A stretch of DNA of 64,000 nt from Pseudoalteromonas sp. EB27 (GCF_001974875.1 NZ_MTQD01000008.1:124001-188000), one strand, 5' to 3'; positions 18,349 through 28,098 are shown, counted from the stretch's first letter. The notes: a model not told the origin generated them from the letters alone. Translations and numbers: made by a program.

Positions 18349-18966
18349 ATGACTCGCTTTTCTGAACTTATGTCAGGACAAACACTGCTACCTATAATTC
18401 AAGCTGATACGCCAGAGCAAGGTGTTCAAATAGCGAAAGCTATGGCTAACGCCGGCCTTACTTTAGTTGAAGTAGTGCTAAGAACAGAAGCTTCTTTAGA
18501 AGCATTAAAAGCTATTAAGGCACAAGTGCCTGAGCTAAAAGTAGGTGCGGGTACGGTAATAAATACTGAAATTTTAGAGCAAGCACTAGAAGCGGGTTCT
18601 GACTTTATTGTAACGCCAGCTGTGTCTCCTGTATTACTTGCCGCACTTGCTAAATGTAATGTACCGGTACTTCCTGGTGTATCAAACACAGGTGATATTT
18701 TAATGGCGCTTGAATATGGCTTTGAAGAGCAAAAATTATTCCCGGCATCGCTAGCCGGTGGAGCACCTTTTGTATCAGCTGTATCGTCAGTATTTAGAGC
18801 AGTCAGCTTTTGCCCTACAGGCGGTGTTAGCGAAAGTAACAAAATGGACTATCTTTCTTTAAATAATGTATTCGCCGTTGGCGGTACTTGGATAGCGAAG
18901 AAAGAATGGGTTGAGCAAGAAAACTGGCAAGCAATTACCGATTCTTGTATCCAGGCTTTAAAATAG
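18349..18966 (+). CDS. eda: KDPG aldolase
   Basis: 205-residue class I TIM-barrel aldolase. E41 (in LTLVEVVLRT) and the Schiff-base lysine K129 (in EEQKLFPAS) are in place. The phosphate-binding segment FCPTGGVSESN is conserved. It splits KDPG to pyruvate and glyceraldehyde-3-phosphate, the last committed step of alginate and Entner-Doudoroff catabolism. The start ATG follows AAAGGA by 7 bp. The next gene, FBP aldolase, takes up one of the products. Confidence 0.95.
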   Translation: MTRFSELMSGQTLLPIIQADTPEQGVQIAKAMANAGLTLVEVVLRTEASLEALKAIKAQVPELKVGAGTVINTEILEQALEAGSDFIVTPAVSPVLLAALAKCNVPVLPGVSNTGDILMALEYGFEEQKLFPASLAGGAPFVSAVSSVFRAVSFCPTGGVSESNKMDYLSLNNVFAVGGTWIAKKEWVEQENWQAITDSCIQALK

Positions 18967-18980
18967 AAAGGATTGCATAA

Positions 18981-20063
18981 ATGAATTATTTAGCCCCAAC
19001 AATACTGCCAGGCGTAATCGTTGGCGATGAAGTAAGTGCTGTGTATGAGCATGCGCGTACTAATCAATATGCTTTGCCAGCGGTAAATGTTGTTAGTACA
19101 ACATCTATAAATGCGACGCTAGAAGCTGCTAAAAAGAAAAACTCGCCCGTTATTATTCAGCTTTCTAATGGTGGAGCTCAATTTTTTTGTGGTAAAAGCT
19201 TATCTTTACCAGAGCAACAATCAGCAGTGCTTGGGGCGGTAAGTGCTGCAAGATATGTACATTCAGTGGCAGCACATTATGAAGTGGCAGTAATGCTTCA
19301 TACTGATCATGCAGCTAAAAAGCTACTACCTTGGATTGATGGTTTGCTTGATGAAGGTGAAAGACACTTTGAACTGACGGGCAAACCACTGTTTAGCTCG
19401 CATATGATTGATCTTTCCGAAGAGTCTTTAGAAGAAAATATTGAAATTTGTGAACGTTATTTAACGCGTATGGCAAAAATAGGTATGACTCTAGAAATTG
19501 AACTTGGTTGCACGGGCGGCGAAGAAGACGGTGTTGATAACTCACACTTAGATAGCTCTTCTTTATATACTCAGCCTGAAGATGTTGCATTTGCTTACGA
19601 ACGTTTGAGCCGTATTAGCCCTAACTTTATAATTGCAGCGTCTTTTGGCAATGTTCACGGTGTATATAAGCCGGGTAACGTTGTTCTTACACCCACTATT
19701 TTAAAAGATTCACAAGCTTACGTATCAGAGAAATTTAATCTACCAAGCAACTCAATTAATTTTGTGTTTCATGGTGGTAGTGGCTCTGAGTACAATAAAA
19801 TTGCAGAGTCTTTAACCTATGGCGTAGTTAAGATGAATATTGATACCGATACGCAGTGGGCGTGTTGGACAGGTATTTTAGATTACTACAAAGATAACCA
19901 AGCATACCTACAAGAGCAAATTGGTAACCCTGATGGGGAAGATAAGCCAAACAAAAAATATTACGACCCTCGCGTATGGCTGCGTCATTCAGAGCAAAGT
20001 ATGGTTGCAAGACTAGAGCAATGCTTTGACGATCTAAATTGTGTAAATAGGTATAGCGCATGA
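18981..20063 (+). CDS. fbaA: Class II fructose-bisphosphate aldolase
   Basis: 360 residues, the FbaA length (E. coli 359). It shares LPAVNVVSTTSINATLEAA, the zinc segment VMLHTDHAAKK and the segments NVHGVYKPGN and FHGGSGS of class II enzymes. It condenses DHAP and glyceraldehyde-3-phosphate to FBP in the gluconeogenic direction. Its location 15 bp after eda and overlapping fbp is unusual, since the housekeeping copy is normally in the gapA/epd-pgk-fba cluster. This is probably an alginate-dedicated paralogue. Confidence 0.93.
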   Translation: MNYLAPTILPGVIVGDEVSAVYEHARTNQYALPAVNVVSTTSINATLEAAKKKNSPVIIQLSNGGAQFFCGKSLSLPEQQSAVLGAVSAARYVHSVAAHYEVAVMLHTDHAAKKLLPWIDGLLDEGERHFELTGKPLFSSHMIDLSEESLEENIEICERYLTRMAKIGMTLEIELGCTGGEEDGVDNSHLDSSSLYTQPEDVAFAYERLSRISPNFIIAASFGNVHGVYKPGNVVLTPTILKDSQAYVSEKFNLPSNSINFVFHGGSGSEYNKIAESLTYGVVKMNIDTDTQWACWTGILDYYKDNQAYLQEQIGNPDGEDKPNKKYYDPRVWLRHSEQSMVARLEQCFDDLNCVNRYSA

Positions 20064-21022
20064 AAAGATTAAATACAGTATTGAAAGAAGACGGTGTAGA
20101 TACCGATCTTATTTTACTTATTCGCACAATTTTAGCGACTAGTAAAGAAATTGCTTTTCGAGTAAGTCAGGGTGAATTAGCCGGTGTTTTAGGCTCAACC
20201 CTTAACGAAAATGTTCAGGGTGAAGTTCAAAAAAAGTTGGATGTAATCGCAAACCAACTACTTAAAGACATACTACTTGACGATAGCAGCGTACGCTCAG
20301 TTGCATCAGAAGAAGAAGATCATGCAGTAGGTGGTCATCCTGAAGGTAAGTTTATTGTTGCCTTTGACCCATTAGATGGCTCTTCTAATATTGATGTTAA
20401 TGGTCAAATAGGCACTATATTTACTATTTACTTAGCCCGTGATGATGTTGCCTTCAACAGCGACGAGCAATTTAGTCAGCCAGGTGTGAATCAAGTATGT
20501 GCAGGCTATGTGTTATACGGCCCTTCATCATTACTTGTAATGAGTACTGGCGGTCCTACGCGTTGTTATACGTTAGACTCAACACATGGCGGTTACTTAC
20601 TGACAAACAAGCAGTTAAGTGTGCCAGAACAAAGTCGCGAATTTGCCGTAAATATGGCTAACTACCGTTACTGGGACGAACCAACTCAAGTGTATTTTGA
20701 TAAATTGCTATACACCTGTGAAAGCTTTGAAAAAAGCTCAATGCGCTGGAATGCAGCGATGGTAGGCGACGTTCATCGTATTTTATGCCGAGGTGGCTTA
20801 TTTTTGTACCCACAAGATAAACGCAGTGGTAACGATAACGGAAAAATAAGACTGCTTTATGAAGCAAACCCACTAGCACTTTTAGTTGAAAACGCAGGTG
20901 GTAAAGCAACCTCTAGAGGAACGCGTATTTTAGATATTGCGCCAACGAGCTTGCATCAGCGCGTGCCTGTTGCTTTGGGCTCAAATGAGCCTGTAGAGTT
21001 TTATAATAACGCTATTTTATAA
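20060..21022 (+). CDS. fbp: Class I fructose-1,6-bisphosphatase
   Basis: 320 residues. The metal and substrate signatures SEEEDHAV, FDPLDGSSNID and the C-terminal EANPLALLVENAGGKA are intact. It hydrolyses FBP to fructose-6-phosphate. The start ATGA overlaps the fbaA stop, so translation is coupled and the two proteins are made together. With eda upstream, the trio takes KDPG-derived triose to hexose phosphate. It is the last gene before a strong terminator. Confidence 0.95.
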   Translation: MKRLNTVLKEDGVDTDLILLIRTILATSKEIAFRVSQGELAGVLGSTLNENVQGEVQKKLDVIANQLLKDILLDDSSVRSVASEEEDHAVGGHPEGKFIVAFDPLDGSSNIDVNGQIGTIFTIYLARDDVAFNSDEQFSQPGVNQVCAGYVLYGPSSLLVMSTGGPTRCYTLDSTHGGYLLTNKQLSVPEQSREFAVNMANYRYWDEPTQVYFDKLLYTCESFEKSSMRWNAAMVGDVHRILCRGGLFLYPQDKRSGNDNGKIRLLYEANPLALLVENAGGKATSRGTRILDIAPTSLHQRVPVALGSNEPVEFYNNAIL

Positions 21023-21035
21023 AACAGTACTTAAT

Positions 21036-21066
21036 AAAAAAGGGGCAAAAAAATAGCCCCTTTTTT
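21036..21066 (+). terminator. Terminator of the kdgK/eda-fbaA-fbp unit
   Basis: AAAAAAGGGGC/GCCCCTTTTTT stem with a 9-nt A-rich loop. Confidence 0.92.
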
Positions 21067-21358
21067 ACTCTTATTTTTCATTCTCTCTGTAAATAATCCT
21101 TTCTATACAAACTCACTTCATTTCTTAATTTTCTTATAGTCTTCAAATAAGAATACTTTATATATATTAGATAAATCTGATTTACTTAACCTCATGTAAA
21201 AACAATTTTTTTGCTCTAAAGTTATGTTTTTTCGCAGTAATTATACATGATTGAATTCAATTTTTTACTAGGGAAACAGTGTGCGGTTAACTTTATGTTT
21301 ATTTATTGTTATTTAATTGGGTGGATGTAGTGGAAAAAGTTATTTTATTATGGTTATA

Positions 21359-21430
21359 TTACCAAGTTGGTTAACAATTTATTTGCAATTTAAATGAATT
21401 TGGTAATAAACGCATGATTTATTTGGTAAC
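21359..21430. promoter_or_regulatory. Putative operator cluster upstream of the PL6-like lipoprotein
   Basis: TTACCAA-G-TTGGTTAA (21359-21374) is a near-palindrome. TTTGGTAATAA follows at about 21400 and ATTTGGTAAC at about 21421. The spacing and TTGGT core match the sites at 9754 and 27724. The rest of the 418-bp gap from 21067 holds no gene. Confidence 0.45.
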
Positions 21431-21484
21431 ACACACAATAGATAACCAAATATTAAAACCATAAATTTGGAGAATAGAGCCACC

Positions 21485-24220
21485 ATGAAATTAAAACATT
21501 TTGCGCTATGCGCTATTGCAGCTGCAATAGTTGGTTGTGACACAAACTCAAACAACAATGACAACAACTTGGGCTCTATTGCTCTTAGTGGAACTGTTAC
21601 AAGCGGACAAACATTAACAGCTGAAGTTAGTGACCCTGATGGTATCTCAGGTGACGTGACTTACTATTGGTATGCAGATGGTGAGGCAATTACAGGTGCA
21701 AATAGCGCTTCGTTTACACTGAGTGACGATCAGATAGGGTTACCAATTACAGTTCAAGGGCTTTATACCGATGATGGCGGTATCAATGAATCGCATATTA
21801 CAGATCCAACCGCAGATGTTGCCGCAATCGCATTCCCTGCAAGTTTAACTATTACGGGCGACGCTCTAGTTGGTTCGCAACTAACAGCCAATGTAGCTGA
21901 CGAAAACGGTTTTGATGGCGATACAGTAACTTATAAATGGTTTGCTGATGACGTAGAGATTGCAGATGAAGCACTTTCAACGCTCACGTTAACAGACGCA
22001 CAGTTTGGTACAGTTATTACAGTTAGTGCATCTTTTGAAGATAGCCGCGGGTTTGCTGAATCTGTTACATCTACTGGAACACAAGTTGTAGCACGAACAA
22101 ATTCAGAAGGCCAAGTTACAATTAGTGGCACGCCAACTGTTGGCAATACATTAACAGCAGAAATTGCAGATACCGATGGAGCAACCGGAGATATAACTTA
22201 TCAGTGGCTTACTGATGCACAAGAGATAGTTGGCGAGACAGAAAGTACCTTTACAGTTGATGCATCACTGTTAGGTCAAAAGATAAGTGTTCAAGTTGCT
22301 TATACAGATGATAATGGATTTATCGAGGATAATACGTCTGAGGAAACAATTGCTGTTTCTGCTGTTGCGGTTGACGAAGCCGGTAGCGTAGCCATTATGG
22401 GTGTAGCGCCTTATTTAACAAATGGCGAGTTAACCGCTGAGATAACTGATAACAACGGCGTTGAAGAGGCTAACGTTACTTATACTTGGTCTGCTGATGG
22501 CGTTGAAATAGCAGGGAGCAATAGTAAAACATTTACGCCTTCTGATTACGCTGGCTCAATAATGTCAGTAAAAGCCACGTATACAGATAATGATGGCTTT
22601 GCGAGTGAGGTTACAAACTCACTTGATACATTGGTTTACACTCAATTAGTTAGTAACCCTGAAGCACTTCTTGGTGCTATAAGTGGCGGTTTAGCTGACG
22701 GTGATGTTATTGGCTTAAACACCGGTGTTTATGCTGATATGGATGCAATTTTATTAACCAGTGCAGTAACGCTTCGCGCTGTAGAAGGTCAAACTCCTGT
22801 ACTTAGCGGTGAAGTATGTATACATGTAGCTGCTGGAGTAGATGGCGCTGGATTAACAGGGCTTACCTTTAAGAATATAGATACTAAAGCGGGGGCATTT
22901 TGTGAAGCCGAAGAAGATGCTGTTATTTACTCAGAAGGCGATAACTTTACTTTTTCGCAAAACACAATAGATGGCGATGAAGCAACGCTAAACAACTCTA
23001 CTTATCATTGGTTAATGCTAAAAGGTAAAGGCGCTTTAATCGAACGTAATACATTTTCTAATCGTAATTTTGCTGAAAATGGCTCCGTGATTAAAATGGC
23101 ATCTGCAAGCTCGGATCACGTTATCGAATATAACTTGTTTAGTGGCACTAGTAGCAATCCAAACTTTGATAATTCTAGCTTACATTTAATTAATGTTGGC
23201 AGTACTACAGGCTCGGACGCAGCAGAGAACACTAATTTTACTATTCAATACAACCGAGTAGAAAACTTTGTAACGGGTCGTCGTTTAATGCGAGTGCAAA
23301 CATCGGGTGCAACCATCAAAGGCAATACAATTGTAAATCCTAATGGTGGTATTTCACTAGAAGATGGTGGCTTCAACAGTGTTACAGATAACGTTATTAT
23401 CCGAACTACCGATATTGCAAGCTCTGATGACCGCCCAGCGGGTATATTAATTACACCACTTGGTCACACCGTAAGTAACAACTACGTTGCAGGTATTCGT
23501 TCGGGTAATAAAGAAGCGGGCGGTATTGTATTTACAGCTAACCCATTTTCTCAAGCTGACGGCGGTGTGCCAAACTCGGGTAACCAAGCTGTGCTTGATA
23601 GTGCTGGTGACTTTACACTAAATGTAACAAATAATACGGTTTTGAACTCACAGCAGCCTATCGTATTTAGTACTGAAATAGGTTCGCGTGCTCCCGTTAG
23701 TGACTGTGATGATCTAACAGCCGCTGATGCACCAGTGCTTTATGGTTTAACTAAAAACGCATTTAAAATAACCTTTAATGGTAATTTAATCGCTAATGGT
23801 CTAGGTGATCAAACAGACGAAGACACAATAAATAGCAGTGCTACAACTCAAGGCTTATTTTACCCAAATACACTTGAAAGTGACCATGCTTTTGAATATG
23901 ACTGTGACTTAATTAATCATGATAGTTCGGTGCTAAGTAACAACTTTGGTTATATGGATAGTCGAGTATCAGGCGATGCAAGCGGTGACTGGGTTGAAAT
24001 TAGAAAACTAAACGGTAATGGGGCATTCGATACTGATGGTGCAATTGACCAAGACCCAGCAACGAATGGTAAAGAAGTGCTTGAGTACGTTACAGCAACA
24101 AGTACGTTATTAGAAACTGACCCTGCAGGCCTTCAGGCAGAGGCGGGTGCTAAAGGGCTTCATTATATTCAATCATCTGAAGTAGGTGTTGGATCTACAT
24201 GGGAAATACAAAACGATTAA
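21485..24220 (+). CDS. Lipoprotein with Ig-like repeats and a catalytically dead PL6-type beta-helix
   Basis: 911 residues from the ATG at 21485; an in-frame TTG at 21467 is less likely because the lipoprotein signal MKLKHFALCAIAAAIVGC starts at the ATG. Residues ~30-385 hold four or five ~85-residue repeats (SGTxTxGxTLTAEVxDxDG...YxWxADG...YTDDGG), probably Ig-like spacers. From ~390 comes a parallel beta-helix resembling PL6. Aligned to the PL6 lyase at 10971, the catalytic Lys is Q605 (RVQTSG) and the catalytic Arg is E626 (ISLEDG), with the same 21-residue spacing (numbers count from the TTG less the first six residues plus this start's offset; Q605 and E626 count from 21485). The calcium glutamates become G598 and R600. 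A surface alginate-binding role is more likely than lysis. It lies just upstream of a TonB receptor. Confidence 0.85.
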   Translation: MKLKHFALCAIAAAIVGCDTNSNNNDNNLGSIALSGTVTSGQTLTAEVSDPDGISGDVTYYWYADGEAITGANSASFTLSDDQIGLPITVQGLYTDDGGINESHITDPTADVAAIAFPASLTITGDALVGSQLTANVADENGFDGDTVTYKWFADDVEIADEALSTLTLTDAQFGTVITVSASFEDSRGFAESVTSTGTQVVARTNSEGQVTISGTPTVGNTLTAEIADTDGATGDITYQWLTDAQEIVGETESTFTVDASLLGQKISVQVAYTDDNGFIEDNTSEETIAVSAVAVDEAGSVAIMGVAPYLTNGELTAEITDNNGVEEANVTYTWSADGVEIAGSNSKTFTPSDYAGSIMSVKATYTDNDGFASEVTNSLDTLVYTQLVSNPEALLGAISGGLADGDVIGLNTGVYADMDAILLTSAVTLRAVEGQTPVLSGEVCIHVAAGVDGAGLTGLTFKNIDTKAGAFCEAEEDAVIYSEGDNFTFSQNTIDGDEATLNNSTYHWLMLKGKGALIERNTFSNRNFAENGSVIKMASASSDHVIEYNLFSGTSSNPNFDNSSLHLINVGSTTGSDAAENTNFTIQYNRVENFVTGRRLMRVQTSGATIKGNTIVNPNGGISLEDGGFNSVTDNVIIRTTDIASSDDRPAGILITPLGHTVSNNYVAGIRSGNKEAGGIVFTANPFSQADGGVPNSGNQAVLDSAGDFTLNVTNNTVLNSQQPIVFSTEIGSRAPVSDCDDLTAADAPVLYGLTKNAFKITFNGNLIANGLGDQTDEDTINSSATTQGLFYPNTLESDHAFEYDCDLINHDSSVLSNNFGYMDSRVSGDASGDWVEIRKLNGNGAFDTDGAIDQDPATNGKEVLEYVTATSTLLETDPAGLQAEAGAKGLHYIQSSEVGVGSTWEIQND

Positions 24221-24245
24221 ATAACCAATTAATCAGTTAACTTTT

Positions 24246-24271
24246 AAAAGCCCCAAATTTGGGGCTTTTTT
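24246..24271 (+). terminator. Terminator after PL6-like lipoprotein
   Basis: AAAAGCCCC/GGGGCTTTTTT, loop AAATTT. The following ~270 bp up to the TonB receptor hold no gene, only the TTGGT sites near 24397. Confidence 0.9.
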
Positions 24272-24370
24272 ATTGTTTATACTTTTCACCACACTTTAAT
24301 TTAGCCTACATAACTCATTTATGGACTAGTTTAGAGGTGTTTATATTCTAGTAAAAAACCTGCCTGACCT

Positions 24371-24435
24371 GCTGGTAATGCCGTTATGTAAAAATTGGTA
24401 TACCTTATGGTAATATTAAAACGCTAAATTGGTTG
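24371..24435. promoter_or_regulatory. TTGGT-type sites upstream of first TonB receptor
   Basis: CTGGTAATG (24372), ATTGGTATACC (24395-24404, with palindromic core GGTATACC), ATGGTAATA (24408) and ATTGGTTGAT (24427). Same half-site family as at 9754 and 27724. Confidence 0.45.
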
Positions 24436-24545
24436 ATCATATGACTGCGTTTGAGTATATTAAAGTCAAAGGTCACATAAAATATACATAAGCATAACAA
24501 GCTAACACACTAAAATCACACAACAACAACCAGCGGAGAATTCAA

Positions 24546-27500
24546 ATGTCGTTGAAGTCACGAGATAGCAATAATTCTACAACAGGGCAGTTTGCAATGC
24601 GCCCAGTTGCAAAATGGGTAAGAACAGCGGTCATCGCAGGTATGGCAAGTTCTTGCGTATTTACAGCAAGCGCACAAGAAGATCAGGGAAAAGCGACAGA
24701 AGTTGAAGAAGACGTTGAAATAATTAGTGTTACAGGTACTCGTAGAACAATACAGGACCAAATAGCAATTAAACGTGAAGCAACAACGGTAGTTGATGGC
24801 TTGTCATCAGAAGACATTGGTGATTTACCAGCACTGTCTATTGGTGAAGCACTTGAGTCAATTACAGGCGCTGCATCTCACCGTGAAAATGGTGGTGCAA
24901 CTGAAATAACTATCCGTGGACTTGGTCCATTTTTAAGCGCAACACACATTAATGGTCGTGAAGCGACTAATGGTAGTGGTGACCGCTCAGTTAACTTTTC
25001 GCAGTTTCCTTCTGAACTTGTAAAAAAAGTAGCGATATATAAAACGCAAGATGCCTCAATGATTGAAGGTGGTGTTGCAGGTGTTATTGCACTTGAAACT
25101 ATAACTCCACTTGATTTTGGCAAACAACGTGTATCTGCAGAGGTTAAATTAAACTACAACCCTGATGAAGGTAATGTAGATAACTCACTTCAAAGTGACG
25201 CTGGTTACCGTGGCACGTTTAGTTATGTTGACCAGTTTGAATTTGATAACGGCCAAGCCGTTGGTGTGTCTTTTGGTGTACAGCGCCAAGATATTAGCCA
25301 ACCAGAAGCTGAATACAGAAGCTCTAGCCCATCAGGTTCTTCATTATGGGCCTGTTTAAACGATCCAAATAATACTAATGAAGGTTTTTACCGTAGCAGC
25401 GCAGGCGACTGTGAAGACCAAGTTAGTGGCAGTAGCAACCAAGGTTACGATACAGAAATTGATCCTGAAACGGGCAAAGCAGTAAGTGATGGTACTCCGT
25501 ATGCTTGGACTGGTAGTAGCCGAAGCTACCGTCAAAACGAGACATCAGATGAGCGTGATGCAATGTTTTTTGCACTGCAATACCAACCTTCAGCTGATTG
25601 GGATGTTAACTTTGATGCGCAAATTTCAGATAGAACACAACAAGAAGCACGCCACGATTTAATCTTTTTACAAAAACGTGCCACACCAGGTGTAACAGGT
25701 CCAACACTTGTTACTAACGATGTAGGCGGTATTTTGCACTGGGAAGGTGAAGAGCGCATTGAATCAGCGGGTGAGCAATTTTCTCGTGAAGAAAACTACC
25801 AAGGTTACGGCATAAATATAGAACATACAGTTACTGATAGATTAACTGTTGACCTAGATTTAGCATATTCAAAAACTGAACGTGAAGAACTTCAAATATC
25901 TAACCGTGGTAGAACATCAGGTCGTAATTTCTTTTCTTGGGATATGGGTGATGAGATCCCTCATTTCACACTGACAGATTTTGATGTAACAGATATTTCA
26001 AACTTTACAGATAGCCTAAGAACGCGACTTGACCGTGAAAATGTTCGTGAAAACGAAGTTATCTCAGCGCGATTAGATTTTGACTATGCGCTAGATGGTA
26101 ACGTTTTCACCAGTGTACAAGGTGGTATTAGAACATCTGAAATGACGTTCCTACAGTATGGTGGTAGCCAAGGTAACGGTTCAAGAAACGAATTTACACT
26201 AGACTCTGGTACAGAAGCGCTTGACGTATTACAAGGTTGTCAAATCGACTTTCCAGAATCAGGCTTTTTATCGAGTGTATCTGATGGCGATATTGTAACC
26301 AATGTTGATAGTGACGGTAACGTTGTAGATAGCGGTACAGGTTCATCATGGGCTACATACGACAACGTATGTTTCTCACAAGCTGTAGCTGGTTCTAACG
26401 CTGATGGTGTGTTTGCTTACCCAGAAGTTGAATATGAAAATGCAGGTACAATTGATGTAACAGAAAAAACAACATCAGTGTACTTAATGGCTAATTACGA
26501 TACAGAAATGTTTGGTAAATTCATTCGCGGTAACTTTGGTCTTCGTATTGTAGACACAGAAGTAACTTCGATTGGTTTTAGAAATAGCTTTGATGTTGTA
26601 ACAAGTGATACCGGTGTACTTTCTCTGGTTGAATCTGATAATGGTTCATTGGATAAAATAAAAAGCGGTGGTGACTACACTAAGTATTTACCAAGTTTTA
26701 ACCTAGTTATTGATTACAGTGAAGATATTTTATTTCGAGCTGGTATATACCGTGGTATGTCACGCGCAGATCCATCTGATTTAGGTTACAGCCGTACATT
26801 CCAAGAAGATACAGAAGGTACAGCAACTTCAATTAGCGATTTATTAGTGGGTGTAAATGGTTCTGGTAACCCAGATACTCAACCGCTTATGTCGTGGAAC
26901 TACGATGCGGCATTTGAATGGTACCCTAACGAAGATTCAATCTTAGCGTTAAGCTTATACTACAAACAGTTCAACGGTGGTTTTCAACAACAAACAGTAA
27001 TTGAAGATTTTACTGTTGCCGGTGAAACTGTTTCATTACCAATTACTAATTCTGTTACATCAGACGAGGACAGTGAAATATTAGGTCTTGAAGCTTCATT
27101 TTCTTACCGCTGGGATAATGGCATCGGTATGAAATTTGGTTACAACTATGCAGACACTGATTTTGAGTTCCAAGATAGCTTGTACGGCGATACGTTTGAG
27201 ACTGACGTAGATGGTAATACTACACAATTAACTGATGGTATTATTGAGTCGGCTTCAGTACCTGGTTTCTCAAAGCATGTATTTAGCAGCCAGCTTTACT
27301 ACCAAATAGGTGGATTTGATACTGCCGTTATTTACAAATATCGTAGTGAGTATTTCCAACCATATACTACAAATGGTACTCGACTTCGTTATGTTGATGG
27401 CGTAGGTGTGTGGGAAATGCGCGCATCATACAAAATTGATGAGCACTTTAGAGTTAAAGCTGAAGCAATTAACTTGTTCAGTGCTCCTAAATCACAAGAT

Positions 27501-27578
27501 TTCTTTGTTGAAGGTAACCTAGGTGAAGTGAATGACTACGGCCCACGTTTATTCTTAGGCTTAAGCTACAAGCTATAA
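24546..27578 (+). CDS. TonB-dependent receptor, probable alginate oligosaccharide importer 1
   Basis: 1010 residues. Signal peptide about 1-43 (FTASAQ), longer than usual; the ATG at 24546 has a good GGAG ribosome site, and an inner ATG at 24597 is possible. A TonB-box-like segment (EIISVTGTR) is followed by the plug domain (ALSIGEALESITG, TEITIRGLG) and a ~800-residue barrel ending PRLFLGLSYKL. It is an outer-membrane energy-dependent uptake receptor. Placement next to the PL6-like lipoprotein suggests a receptor/binding-protein pair. No SusD-like gene is present. Confidence 0.93.
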   Translation: MSLKSRDSNNSTTGQFAMRPVAKWVRTAVIAGMASSCVFTASAQEDQGKATEVEEDVEIISVTGTRRTIQDQIAIKREATTVVDGLSSEDIGDLPALSIGEALESITGAASHRENGGATEITIRGLGPFLSATHINGREATNGSGDRSVNFSQFPSELVKKVAIYKTQDASMIEGGVAGVIALETITPLDFGKQRVSAEVKLNYNPDEGNVDNSLQSDAGYRGTFSYVDQFEFDNGQAVGVSFGVQRQDISQPEAEYRSSSPSGSSLWACLNDPNNTNEGFYRSSAGDCEDQVSGSSNQGYDTEIDPETGKAVSDGTPYAWTGSSRSYRQNETSDERDAMFFALQYQPSADWDVNFDAQISDRTQQEARHDLIFLQKRATPGVTGPTLVTNDVGGILHWEGEERIESAGEQFSREENYQGYGINIEHTVTDRLTVDLDLAYSKTEREELQISNRGRTSGRNFFSWDMGDEIPHFTLTDFDVTDISNFTDSLRTRLDRENVRENEVISARLDFDYALDGNVFTSVQGGIRTSEMTFLQYGGSQGNGSRNEFTLDSGTEALDVLQGCQIDFPESGFLSSVSDGDIVTNVDSDGNVVDSGTGSSWATYDNVCFSQAVAGSNADGVFAYPEVEYENAGTIDVTEKTTSVYLMANYDTEMFGKFIRGNFGLRIVDTEVTSIGFRNSFDVVTSDTGVLSLVESDNGSLDKIKSGGDYTKYLPSFNLVIDYSEDILFRAGIYRGMSRADPSDLGYSRTFQEDTEGTATSISDLLVGVNGSGNPDTQPLMSWNYDAAFEWYPNEDSILALSLYYKQFNGGFQQQTVIEDFTVAGETVSLPITNSVTSDEDSEILGLEASFSYRWDNGIGMKFGYNYADTDFEFQDSLYGDTFETDVDGNTTQLTDGIIESASVPGFSKHVFSSQLYYQIGGFDTAVIYKYRSEYFQPYTTNGTRLRYVDGVGVWEMRASYKIDEHFRVKAEAINLFSAPKSQDFFVEGNLGEVNDYGPRLFLGLSYKL

Positions 27579-27600
27579 TAGTTAAACACTTAATCATATT

Positions 27601-27626
27601 AAAAAGGCGGTTTTACCGCCTTTTTT
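27601..27626 (+). terminator. Terminator after first TonB receptor
   Basis: AAAAAGGCGG/CCGCCTTTTTT with loop TTTTA. Confidence 0.92.
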
Positions 27627-27723
27627 GATCCTCAAATTCTTCAATTTTATATTTTCGATAGCGTTAGCTAACAGTACTCAAAAAACTCACTCCAGAATTA
27701 CGCTACTTGACTAAAACAATTAA

Positions 27724-27737
27724 ATTGGTTAACCAAT
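27724..27737. promoter_or_regulatory. Putative operator ATTGGTTAACCAAT
   Basis: A perfect 14-bp palindrome in the ~470-bp gap between the two TonB receptors, combining two TTGGT half-sites in the opposite orientation to the 9754 site. Confidence 0.5.
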
Positions 27738-27925
27738 ATTGCTGTTTGTTCAGTACGCCGAACATCATCGGTTTTTCCTGCCTAAATTATTTCATTTTTA
27801 AAACGATAACTCTTCTAACCCTTGTTATTAATAGACCTATTTCTAATGAAACTTAAAAACCATAAATAACATTAACTTAAAATGTAAGTTTTGCTATTAG
27901 CTTGAAGGTTAGATAGGTTTTTCTA

Positions 27926-27975
27926 TTTTGGTAATAACATATTGCATAATATTTGATCTAAATTAATTACCAAAA
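27926..27975. promoter_or_regulatory. Widely spaced inverted repeat TTTTGGTAAT ... ATTACCAAAA
   Basis: Two perfect 10-bp arms (27926-27935 and 27966-27975), 40 bp centre to centre. This could suit a looping or tetrameric regulator, or be the two half-sites flanking the promoter of the second TonB receptor. Confidence 0.45.
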
Positions 27976-28098
27976 GGTTGACCTTTTTATAGTTGAGTGT
28001 AAATATAAAGTTAAGGTTTTGTAATAATTAAGGGCTTTTAATAAAAACAATAAAGTAGCTGGTTAAACATAGCATTTCACACACACAGGAAAAAAACT

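Noticed and set aside
21467..21484. TTG start for the PL6-like lipoprotein
   Set aside because: It would add six residues before a canonical lipoprotein signal; the ATG at 21485 gives a normal signal peptide.
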